Shown here: piece after piece, positions 53,366 through 62,265 of the stretch | How the letters are laid out: the number at the start of each line of letters is the position of its first letter | How positions within the stretch are numbered: the stretch's first letter is position 1 | Source: Pegethrix bostrychoides GSE-TBD4-15B | GTDB taxonomy: Bacteria > Cyanobacteriota > Cyanobacteriia > Elainellales > Elainellaceae | Length of the DNA: 64,000 nt | Assembly: GCA_019359155.1 (NCBI GenBank) | Contig: JAHHHV010000071.1 | Location: 1-64,000, forward strand | Direction of reading: 5' to 3' | Position numbers and translations under genes: made by a program | The notes under the pieces: model-generated | Database searches by the model: none | Seen by the model: the letters and a program-made list of their open reading frames with translations, nothing else | Told to the model about the DNA's origin: nothing

Positions 53366-53432
53366 TCCCCTAGTAGGATAACGAGATTTTGACGAAGATG
53401 AAAAGGTAAGCATTTGCTAGGACTATCCCTAC

Positions 53433-53822
53433 ATGGAGTATCTCTATTACCTCGCGAATGCCAGTCTAACGCTGAGGATTGTCGAGCACTTCCATGCGAT
53501 GCCCTGGCTACCAATTCGCTTCATCACGGTGATCCATCAGATTGATGGCTGGGTGGTCAAAGTCAAGTTTTCGCGGACGCTGGATCGGCAAGAAAATGGC
53601 GACTTCAAAGCCTTCCTCAACGAGCTAGGCATTCCCTACGAGCCGGAAATCCGGGTGCAGATGGCGCTCTGGGGGCTGGAAACCGGCCAGTCTCCTGTAG
53701 AGGTGATGCGGCGCTATCAGGTGGCAGTGGTCTCTCACGGCACACCCGATCGTACCGAGATCGAGGAGTTTCGTCGGCAGTTTGTGCAAGGCTTGGGCTA
53801 CTGCCCGGAAACGCTGGCCTAG
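53433..53822 (+). CDS. Conserved hypothetical protein
   Basis: 129-residue soluble alpha/beta protein beginning MEYLYYLANASLTLRIVEHF, with central GWVVKVKFSRTLDRQENGDFK and VQMALWGLETGQSPVEVMRR. No recognisable catalytic motif. Divergent from queA and followed by a strong terminator. Function unknown. Confidence 0.75.
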   Translation: MEYLYYLANASLTLRIVEHFHAMPWLPIRFITVIHQIDGWVVKVKFSRTLDRQENGDFKAFLNELGIPYEPEIRVQMALWGLETGQSPVEVMRRYQVAVVSHGTPDRTEIEEFRRQFVQGLGYCPETLA

Positions 53823-53874
53823 CGCAGCACATAGGCTCGACATACAAGTTTGGCAAGTTTGGGTGGTGAACGGA

Positions 53875-53899
53875 GGGCGCAGTCTATGCGCCCTTTTCT
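53875..53899 (+). terminator. Rho-independent terminator
   Basis: GGGCGCA / TGCGCCC stem with a GTCTA loop followed by TTTTCTC, 52 bases past the plus-strand stop. Good position and form for the conserved hypothetical gene. Confidence 0.85.
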
Positions 53900-53956
53900 C
53901 GTTTAAATACTCTTAAATACTCTCTTAGATACTCTCTAGACATTTTCGAGATATTT

Positions 53957-55291
53957 TTATAGGAACCCTGCCGACTCGTAGATCAAGCGCAAAACTGCCT
54001 TAATTTTTTGGCCATACTGCGGATCAATTGCCCAGCGTCCGCCCAAATCGGCCACCCGTGGAGCTACGCCCCGGCGCACAAACCCGAAGCGCGGATCGAC
54101 GCTCTCCTGCACCAGTGGTTCGGGGGTGGCGTAGGCTTTCAAATGCTGGATCTGCGCTCGCACGCCAATTCGGGCATCGCGGAAGCTGGCTCCTTCGGGC
54201 GCGTCGCCCAAGCCACCCAGTCCAGCAAAATTATATTGGCTGGGCTGGACGAGGCCGCTGAAGTGCAAAAAATCGGTTTCGACGCACATTTGGGCAAAGG
54301 CAATGTCGGCATTCACGCCCTCAATAGCGGCTTCCTCGCGGTAGAGTTTGGGTAGCTCGGTGAACTGGGCGAAACCTGCCGGGTTCTGGCTTTTGAGAAA
54401 CATAATCATCTGCACCTCAGAAGCTGTACCGCGTCCCATAATCTGGTCGAGCTGATCGGGATAGACCAGCAGATTTCGCAAAATCAGGGCGTGGTTTTCC
54501 TTGTCGGGCTGCACCGAAAGATTGTAGTCACGCAGGTCGATGGCGCGGAGGTAGACCAGATTGCGATAGCTGAGCCTACGGATTGCGGCAGTTTTCGGTA
54601 ACACCACGCCGAGCTGATCGACCAGATCCATCGGCACATAGAAATCGCCCTGCACAATGATGCCTTCGCCGTAGATGACTGCGCCGTTCAGATTCACATT
54701 AACCGACGGATAGGCAGGCACAGGCTGAAGCTGAGCAGCAGCGGTAATTGTGCGGCTCCAGAGCGCCAGCCCTTCGGCAATCCCCAGGCTGATTTCGGAG
54801 CGCTGGGTTTGCAAGATCTGGCGGTCGGTGGCGTTGCTCAAATAGCCCAATCTCAGCAGCATTGCCGGAATCTCAAGCTGGCGACAAAAGGCCGAGCTGC
54901 CGCCGGGACAGGCTGTATCGGCCTGAATGCCCTGACTCAAAAGCTGCGGGGCGCGACGCAGCAGAATTTGCAACAGCTGGTCGGCCTCGCTACGGCGCTG
55001 GTCGTTAGCAGCAATATACACTAGCGAACTGCCGCGCCGCTGCGGATTCTGGCTGAAGCTGAAGCCAAGCTGCATGGCTACATCATCGCGCTGAGCATGG
55101 CGGTTGATCCAGGCTAGCCCCTGCTCGGCGGTTAGCTCCGGCGGCACCAGCGCGGCTTCATACTGATTGGCGCGCAGATATTGCACCACCAGATCGCAGG
55201 CCAGGCTGATTTCGCCAGCGGTTGCGCCGCCATCTAGGCCAGAGCCAGACTGGATATTCCCGTAGGCAGGCGCGACAAAGACTCGTCCCAT
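53957..55291 (-). CDS. N-acetylmuramoyl-L-alanine amidase with C-terminal glucosaminidase domain
   Basis: 444-residue peptidoglycan hydrolase. The first ~185 residues resemble the zinc amidase_3 fold (VFVAPAYGNIQSGSGLDGG, FSFSQNPQRRGSSLVYI, LGYLSNATDRQIL). A central beta-rich segment (VIYGEGIIVQGDFYVPMDLVDQL) follows, and the C-terminus is a mannosyl-glycoprotein-type glucosaminidase (FAQMCVETDFLHFSGLVQPSQYNFAGLGGLGD). The start at 55291 is supported by GGAAGGAAC upstream. No classical signal peptide in the chosen form. Remodels cell walls. Confidence 0.85.
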   Translation of the reverse strand: MGRVFVAPAYGNIQSGSGLDGGATAGEISLACDLVVQYLRANQYEAALVPPELTAEQGLAWINRHAQRDDVAMQLGFSFSQNPQRRGSSLVYIAANDQRRSEADQLLQILLRRAPQLLSQGIQADTACPGGSSAFCRQLEIPAMLLRLGYLSNATDRQILQTQRSEISLGIAEGLALWSRTITAAAQLQPVPAYPSVNVNLNGAVIYGEGIIVQGDFYVPMDLVDQLGVVLPKTAAIRRLSYRNLVYLRAIDLRDYNLSVQPDKENHALILRNLLVYPDQLDQIMGRGTASEVQMIMFLKSQNPAGFAQFTELPKLYREEAAIEGVNADIAFAQMCVETDFLHFSGLVQPSQYNFAGLGGLGDAPEGASFRDARIGVRAQIQHLKAYATPEPLVQESVDPRFGFVRRGVAPRVADLGGRWAIDPQYGQKIKAVLRLIYESAGFL

Positions 55292-55501
55292 TTGTTCCTT
55301 CCCTAATCGATCGGCAAGCGGATCGAACTTCTGCAATTTGATCCTCTAAGGGATAGCAGCTTTCCGGCAAATTGGCGCAATTATTTTTAGATAGTTTCGA
55401 GCATTTTTTTGAGCGTGAACGCAAAACAAATGTGGCTAAACTGCCGCAGCTCGCTATATTCAGAGTGCCAATCCTAGCCCTATCGCCAGTACACTCTAGA
55501 T

Positions 55502-57442
55502 ATGGAAATCCCCCGCCTCCATCCCGACACGGTTGAAGCCGTCAAGCAGCGCGTCGATATTGTTGACGTGATTTCTGAGCATGTCGTGCTGCGGAAGCGG
55601 GGCAAAGATCATACCGGACTCTGCCCGTTCCACGAAGATAAGTCGCCCAGCTTCAGCGTCAGTCCCAGCAAGCAGCTCTACTACTGCTTTGGCTGCGGCG
55701 CGGGCGGTAACGGCATTAAGTTTTTGATGGAGATTGGCAAGCGCTCGTTTACCGACGTGGTGCTGGATCTAGCCAAGCGCTATCAGGTGACGGTGCAAAC
55801 CCTCGAACCCGCTCAGCGGCAGGAGCTTCAGCGGCAGCTCTCGCTGCGTGAACAGCTCTACGAGGTGCTGGCGCTCTCCAGCAAATTTTATGAGCACGCC
55901 CTGCGCCAGCCCGATGGCCAAAAGGCACTGAGCTATCTGCTAGAGCAGCGGCAGCTCGACGAGGCGACGATTCAGCAGTTTCAGCTGGGCTACGCACCCT
56001 CCGGCTGGCAGGTGCTCTACGGCTACTTAGTTGAGCAAAAGCGCTTCCCAGTTGAGCTAGTCGAGCAGGCGGGGCTGATTGTGCCGCGTCAGGAAGGTAA
56101 GGGTTACTATGACCGCTTTCGCGATCGGCTGATCATCCCAATTCACGACTTGCAGGGGCGGGTGATTGGCTTTGGCGGCAGAGCTTTGGGCGACGAGCAG
56201 CCGAAGTACCTCAACTCGCCGGAAACCGAGCTGTTTGACAAGGGCAAGACGCTGTTTGGGCTAGATCAGGCGCGAGCCGCGATTGCTAAGCAGGATCGGG
56301 CAGTCGTGGTGGAAGGCTATTTTGATGTGATTGCGCTCCATGCGGCAGGTATTACCAACGTGGTGGCCTCGCTGGGAACGGCGCTGAATGCGGCTCAAGT
56401 GCGGATGCTGCTGCGCTACAGCGAGTCCAAGCAGGTGGTACTGAACTTTGATGCGGATGCGGCAGGCAATAAAGCCGCCGAGCGAGCCATTGGCGAAGTG
56501 GCCGAGCTGGCCTATCAGGGTGAAGTGCAGCTGCGGGTGCTGAATCTGCCTGCGGGCAAAGACCCCGACGAATACCTGAAGATGCATACGGCGCAAGACT
56601 ACCGCGACCTGCTGTTTGACGCACCACTCTGGCTCGACTGGCAGATCCAGCAGATTTTGGCAATCACCGATCTCTCGCAGGCTGATCAGTTTCAGCAGGG
56701 CAGCCAGGAAGTCGCCAAGCTGTTGGGCAAGCTGCCCAACGCGACGCTGCGAACCCACTATATCCACCGCTGCGCCGAGCTGTTGAGCGACGGCAATCCT
56801 CGCATGGCGCTTCAGCTTGAGGCCGACCTGCGAACTCAGGTGCGGGGACAGCGCTGGCACGGGCGTTCGCAAAAATGGCAGCGTCCCGGCGATCGCTCGT
56901 TGCTGGAAGAGTCTGAAGTGCAGCTGTTGCGGCTCTATCTGCATGTACCTGAATACCGCATGCTGATCAAAAGCTCGCTGGAAGAGCGCGACCTCGACTT
57001 CAACCTATCCCACCACCGCCTGCTCTGGCAGCTAACGCTAGAAGTTGAGGCGGCTGAGCCAGCTGAGGCTAAGCAAGATCTGCTGTCGCTGCTCCAAGAT
57101 CGCTGCTTAGAGGCTGAGGGCTTTGGCTTTGTGCAGGGCCTGATGCAGCTCGACGAGAAAACCCAGCGTGATTTGCTGCGCGCCCCGCTGGTGGTGCGGA
57201 CGGCGATTGCCAGCATGGAGCGGGTGATGTGCGAAAAGCGACGGCGGCATTTTCTCGATCTCTGGAAGCAGACCGACTGTAGCGCTTCGCCGGATCTGGC
57301 TCAGTATTATCAGCAGCAAATCTATGCCGAAACGCAGCGAATTGAAGCCATCGACCAAGAGCAGCGGCAGGTGACGTTTGAAGATCTGGCGCAAATTCCC
57401 TGGGTGGGCGAGTTCCGAGATGCGCTCGGCATTTCGCAGTAG
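55502..57442 (+). CDS. dnaG: DNA primase
   Basis: 646-residue primase that makes RNA primers for replication. Zinc-finger CHC2 domain with CPFHEDKSPSF and YYCFGCGAGG at residues about 40-65, catalytic core with TOPRIM VVVEGYFDVIAL near 265 and FDADAAGNKAAERAIGE, then a C-terminal DnaB-interaction region. Full length. ATG at 55502. Confidence 0.96.
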   Translation: MEIPRLHPDTVEAVKQRVDIVDVISEHVVLRKRGKDHTGLCPFHEDKSPSFSVSPSKQLYYCFGCGAGGNGIKFLMEIGKRSFTDVVLDLAKRYQVTVQTLEPAQRQELQRQLSLREQLYEVLALSSKFYEHALRQPDGQKALSYLLEQRQLDEATIQQFQLGYAPSGWQVLYGYLVEQKRFPVELVEQAGLIVPRQEGKGYYDRFRDRLIIPIHDLQGRVIGFGGRALGDEQPKYLNSPETELFDKGKTLFGLDQARAAIAKQDRAVVVEGYFDVIALHAAGITNVVASLGTALNAAQVRMLLRYSESKQVVLNFDADAAGNKAAERAIGEVAELAYQGEVQLRVLNLPAGKDPDEYLKMHTAQDYRDLLFDAPLWLDWQIQQILAITDLSQADQFQQGSQEVAKLLGKLPNATLRTHYIHRCAELLSDGNPRMALQLEADLRTQVRGQRWHGRSQKWQRPGDRSLLEESEVQLLRLYLHVPEYRMLIKSSLEERDLDFNLSHHRLLWQLTLEVEAAEPAEAKQDLLSLLQDRCLEAEGFGFVQGLMQLDEKTQRDLLRAPLVVRTAIASMERVMCEKRRRHFLDLWKQTDCSASPDLAQYYQQQIYAETQRIEAIDQEQRQVTFEDLAQIPWVGEFRDALGISQ

Positions 57443-57588
57443 CGAGCAGGCAGAGATCAAGCAGCGAACGGCTGCTGTAGCGGGAATATTAGGGGCTGCT
57501 TCAGCCTAAAACTGCATATGTTCGTAGCTGTACTTTTCTATTGAGTCAATAGCAGAAGTACAGAATTTTGTTGCATTTACGGCCAGTA

Positions 57589-57619
57589 TTCCGGCCAATC
57601 TTCCGGCCAATCTTCCGGA
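57589..57619. repeat. 12-bp tandem repeat, 2.6 copies
   Basis: TTCCGGCCAATC at 57589-57600 and 57601-57612, followed by TTCCGGAC. It lies in the spacer between dnaG and the Tyr-Pro-Gly repeat gene. Confidence 0.9.
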
Positions 57620-57673
57620 CTGTCACACTTAGTCGCTGTAGCAGCCACCATCATCTACCTGAAACTTCCCTGT

Positions 57674-58090
57674 ATGTCACAACCGCAATTTTGCTGGGAG
57701 CAGTCTCTAGGCTGTAATAATAGCTACCAAACCCCAAGCTATTCCAACCCGAACTACGTAAATCCGGGCTACATTGATCCGGGCTACGTTGATCCGGGCT
57801 ATACCAATCCGGGCTATGCCAGTTCACCCGGCGTTCCACCTGCTCTATTCTTGGCGCTGCTGATTGGTATCGCCATCTCTGCGCTGCCCAAGAAGAAAAA
57901 AGAAGAGCCGAAAAAAACGCCGATTGAAAAGATGTTTGAGGCAATTGGCCAATATGAGTCGAGTCGAACTGACTCAGATATGCGCCGGACTCAATTTGAC
58001 TACAAGTTCAAAGACCCCTGCGTTGACGAATGTCCGCCCAAAAAGAAGGACGGCGATAAAAAAGACGACAAAGATGAGAAAAAAGATTAA
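57674..58090 (+). CDS. Small membrane protein with Tyr-x-(Asn/Asp)-Pro-Gly repeats
   Basis: 138-residue protein. Residues 23-48 hold five five-residue repeats of the form Y-x-(N/D)-P-(G/N), encoded by 15-bp units at 57740-57814. A single hydrophobic helix (PALFLALLIGIAISALP) follows, and the C-terminal half is very lysine-rich (KKKKEEPKKTP, KKDGDKKDDKDEKK) with two Cys in DPCVDECPP. The order suggests a repeat-bearing end facing outward and a basic cytoplasmic tail. Family unknown. Confidence 0.75.
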   Translation: MSQPQFCWEQSLGCNNSYQTPSYSNPNYVNPGYIDPGYVDPGYTNPGYASSPGVPPALFLALLIGIAISALPKKKKEEPKKTPIEKMFEAIGQYESSRTDSDMRRTQFDYKFKDPCVDECPPKKKDGDKKDDKDEKKD

Positions 58091-58116
58091 CCTGCCTACA
58101 AATCGGGCTGCTAGGC

Positions 58117-58617
58117 TCAATCGCAGTCTAACGACTCGCGGGTATCGCGCCCCGTTGTCGGGTTAACGCCCGTCGCTGACTCACAGAGCAGCTTCTGCAT
58201 ATCGTCGCGCATCAGGACATCGGTAAAATCCGCACCCTCTACCGCTGCGCCGTTAAACTTGACAGTGGCCGCAAATGCGCCTTCCAGAATGGCATTTTTC
58301 AAGTTGGCGTTCACCATCCGCGCCGAATCTAGCGTCGCATTGCTCAGATCCGCGTCTTCAAAGTTAGCGGCTTCCAGATTCGCGCCAAAAAACCGTACGC
58401 CGCGCAGATTGGAACCACTGAAGTCCGCGCCTTTCAAATTGGCTTTGGTAAATTCATCGTCGGTGAGGTCTTGATTTGAGAAATCTTCGCCCACCAAAAA
58501 CGCCCGGTTGTAGTCAGTAGCCGCAGCCGCAGGCATATAAAGCAGCAGCAGTACCGCGACTAGACAGACTAAGCGAGCCAAACCTAAGCAAGCCAAACCC
58601 TTATAACAGCGACGCAT
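58117..58617 (-). CDS. Pentapeptide-repeat protein, lumenal type (paralogue)
   Basis: 166-residue protein with a signal peptide (about residues 8-33, VAVLLLLYMPAAAA) and about 15 A(N/D)(L/F)xx repeats. The C-terminus LLCESATGVNPTTGRDTRES matches the cap of the protein at 24221-24835 (L-C-x3-A-x-G-V-N-x-x-T-G-x-x-T-R-E-S-L). The ATG at 58617 is preferred over an in-frame TTG. Resembles thylakoid-lumen pentapeptide proteins. Confidence 0.87.
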   Translation of the reverse strand: MRRCYKGLACLGLARLVCLVAVLLLLYMPAAAATDYNRAFLVGEDFSNQDLTDDEFTKANLKGADFSGSNLRGVRFFGANLEAANFEDADLSNATLDSARMVNANLKNAILEGAFAATVKFNGAAVEGADFTDVLMRDDMQKLLCESATGVNPTTGRDTRESLDCD

Positions 58618-58727
58618 AAAACATTCCAACTCTCAGCTGACTTTGATCCTACCTGAAGCTGGCCGTACCCAAGCGAATTCCTCGGTTTTGGGCAAGCTGA
58701 AGTTACTATTGCTGCAACTTTATTAAC

Positions 58728-59114
58728 GTGACTTCAGCTCAGCTCGGACAGCTCGCCGAAAATTTCGTGGCCGACTGGCTGCAACAGCAGAGCTGGCAGA
58801 TTCTCGCTCGCCGCTGGCGCTCAAGACGCGGCGAACTCGATCTGGTGGCGTTGCATCGGGGGTTGGGCGTAGCTTTTGTCGAAGTCAAGGCGCGCAGCCG
58901 GGGCAGTTGGGATGCAGAAGGCTTGCTGGCTATCACGCCAGCTAAACAGGCCAAGCTGCTGTTCACGGCTCAGATGTTTTTGGCAGCGCATCCGCAGCTG
59001 GCGCAGCTGCCCTGCCGCTTTGACGTGGCGTTGGTGAGTAGTCGGCCTGCAAATCAGCCTAGCTTGCTGCCTCATCTCAGGCTTCAGCATTACCTAATTG
59101 GCGCTTTTGAGTAG
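58728..59114 (+). CDS. YraN/UPF0102 family nuclease-like protein
   Basis: 128-residue protein of the YraN (UPF0102) family, with an endonuclease-like fold: RSRRGELDLVALHRGLGVAFVEVKARS carries the conserved Glu-x-Asp and Val-Glu-Val-Lys residues. Function in the cell is unresolved. The start is GTG at 58728. A bidirectional terminator follows. Confidence 0.9.
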   Translation: MTSAQLGQLAENFVADWLQQQSWQILARRWRSRRGELDLVALHRGLGVAFVEVKARSRGSWDAEGLLAITPAKQAKLLFTAQMFLAAHPQLAQLPCRFDVALVSSRPANQPSLLPHLRLQHYLIGAFE

Positions 59115-59141
59115 CTTAGGTAGCCCAGCCAGCAGCTCAGC

Positions 59142-59166
59142 AAAAAGGGGCATCTGCCCCAATTTT
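59142..59166. terminator. Bidirectional terminator between yraN and ebfC
   Basis: GGGGC-ATCT-GCCCC hairpin flanked by five A bases on the left and AATTTT on the right, so both strands carry a T-run. Serves the convergent yraN and ebfC genes. Confidence 0.85.
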
Positions 59167-59211
59167 GATAGACCCAGTTTTGATAGATTGATTTTAAAGT
59201 CTCAAAACCCT

Positions 59212-59559
59212 CTACATACCCGGCAAATTCAGGCCGTCAGTCAGCTCTTCCATCCGCTCGCGCATCGTGGCGGTAGATTTAGCGTAGGCATCTCTCATGG
59301 CTGCCTCAACGAGATCTGAGAGTACTTCCACGCCTTCGTTAATGGCCTCTGGCGCAATCTCGACCCGCCGAGGCTCTTGGTTGCCGCTCAGCACAATCTT
59401 CACCAAGCCGCCGCCCGACTCGCCCTGAATCTCCATTGCCTCTAGCTCTTCTTGCAGCTTCTTTGCGCCTTCTTGCACCTGCTGCGCTTTCTTAAACGCT
59501 TCGGTCAGCTCCTTCATTTTGCCGAGTCCGAAGCCAAAGCCTTGCCCTTGTTTTGACAT
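59212..59559 (-). CDS. YbaB/EbfC nucleoid-associated protein
   Basis: 115-residue DNA-binding protein of the YbaB/EbfC family. [22 protein letters not shown] opens a long helix and [23 protein letters not shown] forms the DNA-binding sheet. Third gene of murC-murB-ebfC on the minus strand, the usual cyanobacterial order. Confidence 0.94.
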   Translation of the reverse strand: MSKQGQGFGFGLGKMKELTEAFKKAQQVQEGAKKLQEELEAMEIQGESGGGLVKIVLSGNQEPRRVEIAPEAINEGVEVLSDLVEAAMRDAYAKSTATMRERMEELTDGLNLPGM

Positions 59560-59651
59560 ACGTTTTGCCGAGTGTAGTTCGCCTGTTATCTTAACAACGA
59601 TCGCCGCAGCGCGACAGTTTGGATCTGTTTAATCCTGAGCTGGGGCAAACA

Positions 59652-60752
59652 CTAGGCAAGCTGAAACTCGCCCAGCATCTTGACCTCTGGCTCTAGCCTC
59701 AGCGACCACTGCTGCTCAACTCGATTTTGGATATGTCGAATCAGCGCAAAAATATCGGCAGCTGTTGCGCCGCCGCAGTTGAGAATAAAGTTGGCATGAC
59801 GCTGGGCAATCTGTGCGCCGCCAATTTGATGGCCTTTCAAGCCAGCCTGTTCAATCAGCCAGCCCGCTTTATAAGGGATAGGGTTGCGGAAGACGCTGCC
59901 GCAGTTGGGCATGTTGTAGGGCTGAGTATTGCGGCGCTGGGTCATATGCACCATCGTGTCAGACATGACCTGCTCTGAGCGATAACCGGGCTGAAGTTGG
60001 AACGTCGCCTGAGTCACCAACCGTAGTGGCGTGGATGATGACGTAGCGGCTGCGGCTCCATGCACCTGCAAGGCTGAGGTGCGATAGGCAAAGTTAAGCT
60101 GCTCAGGCAGCAACAAATCGGTGCTGCCGTCGCCATATACCACCTCTGTATTCACCAGCACATCGGCAGTGCAGGCGGTATGAGCGCCAGCATTCATCAC
60201 GACTGCGCCGCCCACCGTTCCCGGAATGCCGACTGCCCATTCCAAGCCGCGCCAGCCGCGTTCAGCAACTCGCCAAGCCAGCTTCGTTAAGGGTTCTCCG
60301 GCAGCAACCGTGACTCGCCCCAGCTCTTCGTCAAACTCAGCCGCGCGCAGATGTCGCGTGCAGATTACCAGACCGGGCAACCCCCGATCGCTAATCAGCA
60401 AATTGCTGCCTGCCCCTAGCATTGTGATCGGGAGACCGCGCTGGTTTGCCCAGTCTAGGCTCGCCTGCAAGTCTTCCAGCCGACGCGGCGCAACGTAAAG
60501 TTCGGCAGGGCCACCCACCTTAAACGAAGTCAGCGAAGAGAGCGGCACCTGCGGCTTAATCATGCAGTCTGTACCCGGAATCCGGATGGGCTGGGGCTGC
60601 CGACCTAGGGCCATAAACCAGGTTGGAGCCGTATCGAGTGTTTCTAAAGCTGTGTCTAGCGCCGTGTCTAGAAAAGATCTGGTTTTCGTGGGATAGCCCG
60701 CTGCTGCGGGCGCAGGAGTCTGAATGCTGGGTGAATCTTGGGAGAGCGTCAT
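59652..60752 (-). CDS. murB: UDP-N-acetylenolpyruvoylglucosamine reductase
   Basis: 366-residue FAD enzyme reducing UDP-GlcNAc-enolpyruvate to UDP-MurNAc. Blocks LTSFKVGGPAELYV, TMLGAGSNLLISD and VGIPGTVGGAVVMNAGAH are present. The first ~60 residues are a variable extension with an ALDTALETLDTA repeat; internal Met starts at 47 or 63 are possible. Between murC and ebfC. Confidence 0.94.
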   Translation of the reverse strand: MTLSQDSPSIQTPAPAAAGYPTKTRSFLDTALDTALETLDTAPTWFMALGRQPQPIRIPGTDCMIKPQVPLSSLTSFKVGGPAELYVAPRRLEDLQASLDWANQRGLPITMLGAGSNLLISDRGLPGLVICTRHLRAAEFDEELGRVTVAAGEPLTKLAWRVAERGWRGLEWAVGIPGTVGGAVVMNAGAHTACTADVLVNTEVVYGDGSTDLLLPEQLNFAYRTSALQVHGAAAATSSSTPLRLVTQATFQLQPGYRSEQVMSDTMVHMTQRRNTQPYNMPNCGSVFRNPIPYKAGWLIEQAGLKGHQIGGAQIAQRHANFILNCGGATAADIFALIRHIQNRVEQQWSLRLEPEVKMLGEFQLA

Positions 60753-60825
60753 ATCATGATCAAAAGATAAATGGCTGGTCGTGAGGCAGGTCGTCAGACA
60801 AGTTCTGGGCAGGCTGCTCTGCGCG

Positions 60826-62265
60826 CTAGGTCGAGGCCAAACCCGATGCCATCACGGTCTGGCGAGTTTGCTCAACCTGCTGATAAAACGTCACAAGCTC
60901 TGGAATAATCCGGTTGAGGTTTCCGGCTCCCAGAAACAAAACCAAGTCACCGGGCATCAATGTCTCCATCAGGTAAGCCGAGACAGATTGCAGGGTCGAT
61001 TGGTAGACCACCTGAGCCTGATGCCTGCCAATCGCCTCCGCCAAATCTAAGCCGCTAATCTGCCCCAAGTCTGGCTCGCCTGCGCTGTAGATATCGGTGC
61101 TCAGCACCAGATCGGCATCGCCAAATGACTCGGCAAAGTCATCTAAAAAGGTGAGCGTGCGGCTATAGCGATGCGGCTGAAATACAGCCACGACCCGACG
61201 ATATTGGGAATTTGCGTCTTCTACCCGCAGCCGTGCAGCCGCTAGCGTCACCTGCACTTCGCTGGGATGATGAGCATAGTCATCAATGAACAAGATCTGA
61301 TTGGCCTCGCCCCGATGCTCAAATCGGCGACGCGCCCCCTCAAAGCCCGCTAGCCCTGCGGCAATCTGGCTAAACTCCAGACCCAGATGTCGCCCAACTG
61401 CCACTGCCGCCAGCGCGTTGCTTAAGTTGTGGGTTCCCAGCAGCTTGATTTTAAGCTGCCCCAGAGACTTACCCCGCTCCCAAATTTCGGCAACCGTGCC
61501 CGCTGCGCCATATTGAATCTGCTCTGCCCAGTAGTCGGCTCCAGCGTCAGGGCTGAGGCTATAGGTGAGGCTGGGCTGTAGCCCCCGCAGGGCAGGGCTA
61601 TCAATGCAGCCAATCAGCGTTTGGCACTGATTGGCAAAAGTCTGAAAAATATCGACCACCTGCTCCAAGCTGCTGTAGTGATCCGGGTGATCGAGTTCGA
61701 CATTGGTGATCACGCCAATTTGAGGCGCAAACTTAACCAGCGACCCGTCTGACTCGTCAGCTTCAGCCACCAAATACTCGCCCTGACCGACTTTGGCGTT
61801 GCCCTCCCAAGCCGTTACTTCGCCGCCGATCACAATCGTGGGGTCGAGTCCTGCCTGCCAGAGCATATAGCCAATCATGCTGCTGGTGGTGGTTTTGCCG
61901 TGGGTTCCGGCAACCGCAATCCCGTGGCTCTCCTGAATCAGCGCGGCTAACAGATCAGAGCGGTGCAAAATCGGACAGCCCAGCTCTAGCGCGGCTCGAT
62001 ATTCGGGGTTGGCGGTAGTGACCGCTGTAGAGCAGATGACCTGAGGTAAGACTGGTTTAAATGTCTCTAGGTTAGCCGCATCCTGGCTCCAGAAAATATG
62101 CGCCCCGTTCTCCTGCAAACGCTGCGTAATATGATTTAGGCAAAGATCCGACCCGTAAACCGGCAGTTGTTTCTGGGTTAATACATAGGCGAGAGCCGAC
62201 ATTCCAATCCCACCAATGCCGATGAAATGGAACGGTCTCCCGCTGAAATCGACAGAATTCAGCAT
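60826..62265 (-). CDS. murC: UDP-N-acetylmuramate--L-alanine ligase
   Basis: 479-residue Mur ligase adding the first amino acid of the peptidoglycan stem peptide. N-terminal HFIGIGGIGMSALAYVL, the ATP loop GTHGKTTTSSMIGYML and DDYAHHPSEVQVTL are present. ATG at 62265 with AGGAG upstream; an in-frame GTG one codon earlier is less likely. First of murC-murB-ebfC. Confidence 0.96.
   Translation of the reverse strand: MLNSVDFSGRPFHFIGIGGIGMSALAYVLTQKQLPVYGSDLCLNHITQRLQENGAHIFWSQDAANLETFKPVLPQVICSTAVTTANPEYRAALELGCPILHRSDLLAALIQESHGIAVAGTHGKTTTSSMIGYMLWQAGLDPTIVIGGEVTAWEGNAKVGQGEYLVAEADESDGSLVKFAPQIGVITNVELDHPDHYSSLEQVVDIFQTFANQCQTLIGCIDSPALRGLQPSLTYSLSPDAGADYWAEQIQYGAAGTVAEIWERGKSLGQLKIKLLGTHNLSNALAAVAVGRHLGLEFSQIAAGLAGFEGARRRFEHRGEANQILFIDDYAHHPSEVQVTLAAARLRVEDANSQYRRVVAVFQPHRYSRTLTFLDDFAESFGDADLVLSTDIYSAGEPDLGQISGLDLAEAIGRHQAQVVYQSTLQSVSAYLMETLMPGDLVLFLGAGNLNRIIPELVTFYQQVEQTRQTVMASGLAST

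Noticed and set aside
8515-56896. HIP1 (GCGATCGC) as an abundant dispersed repeat
   Set aside because: Only a few copies were noticed (8515, 33578, 56889), not the high density seen in HIP1-rich cyanobacteria.
56261-56944. 227-codon open frame on the minus strand
   Set aside because: Opposite-strand shadow of dnaG with no domain similarity.
57740-57814. CRISPR-like or intergenic repeat array
   Set aside because: 15-bp units are in frame and encode Tyr-x-Asn/Asp-Pro-Gly repeats.
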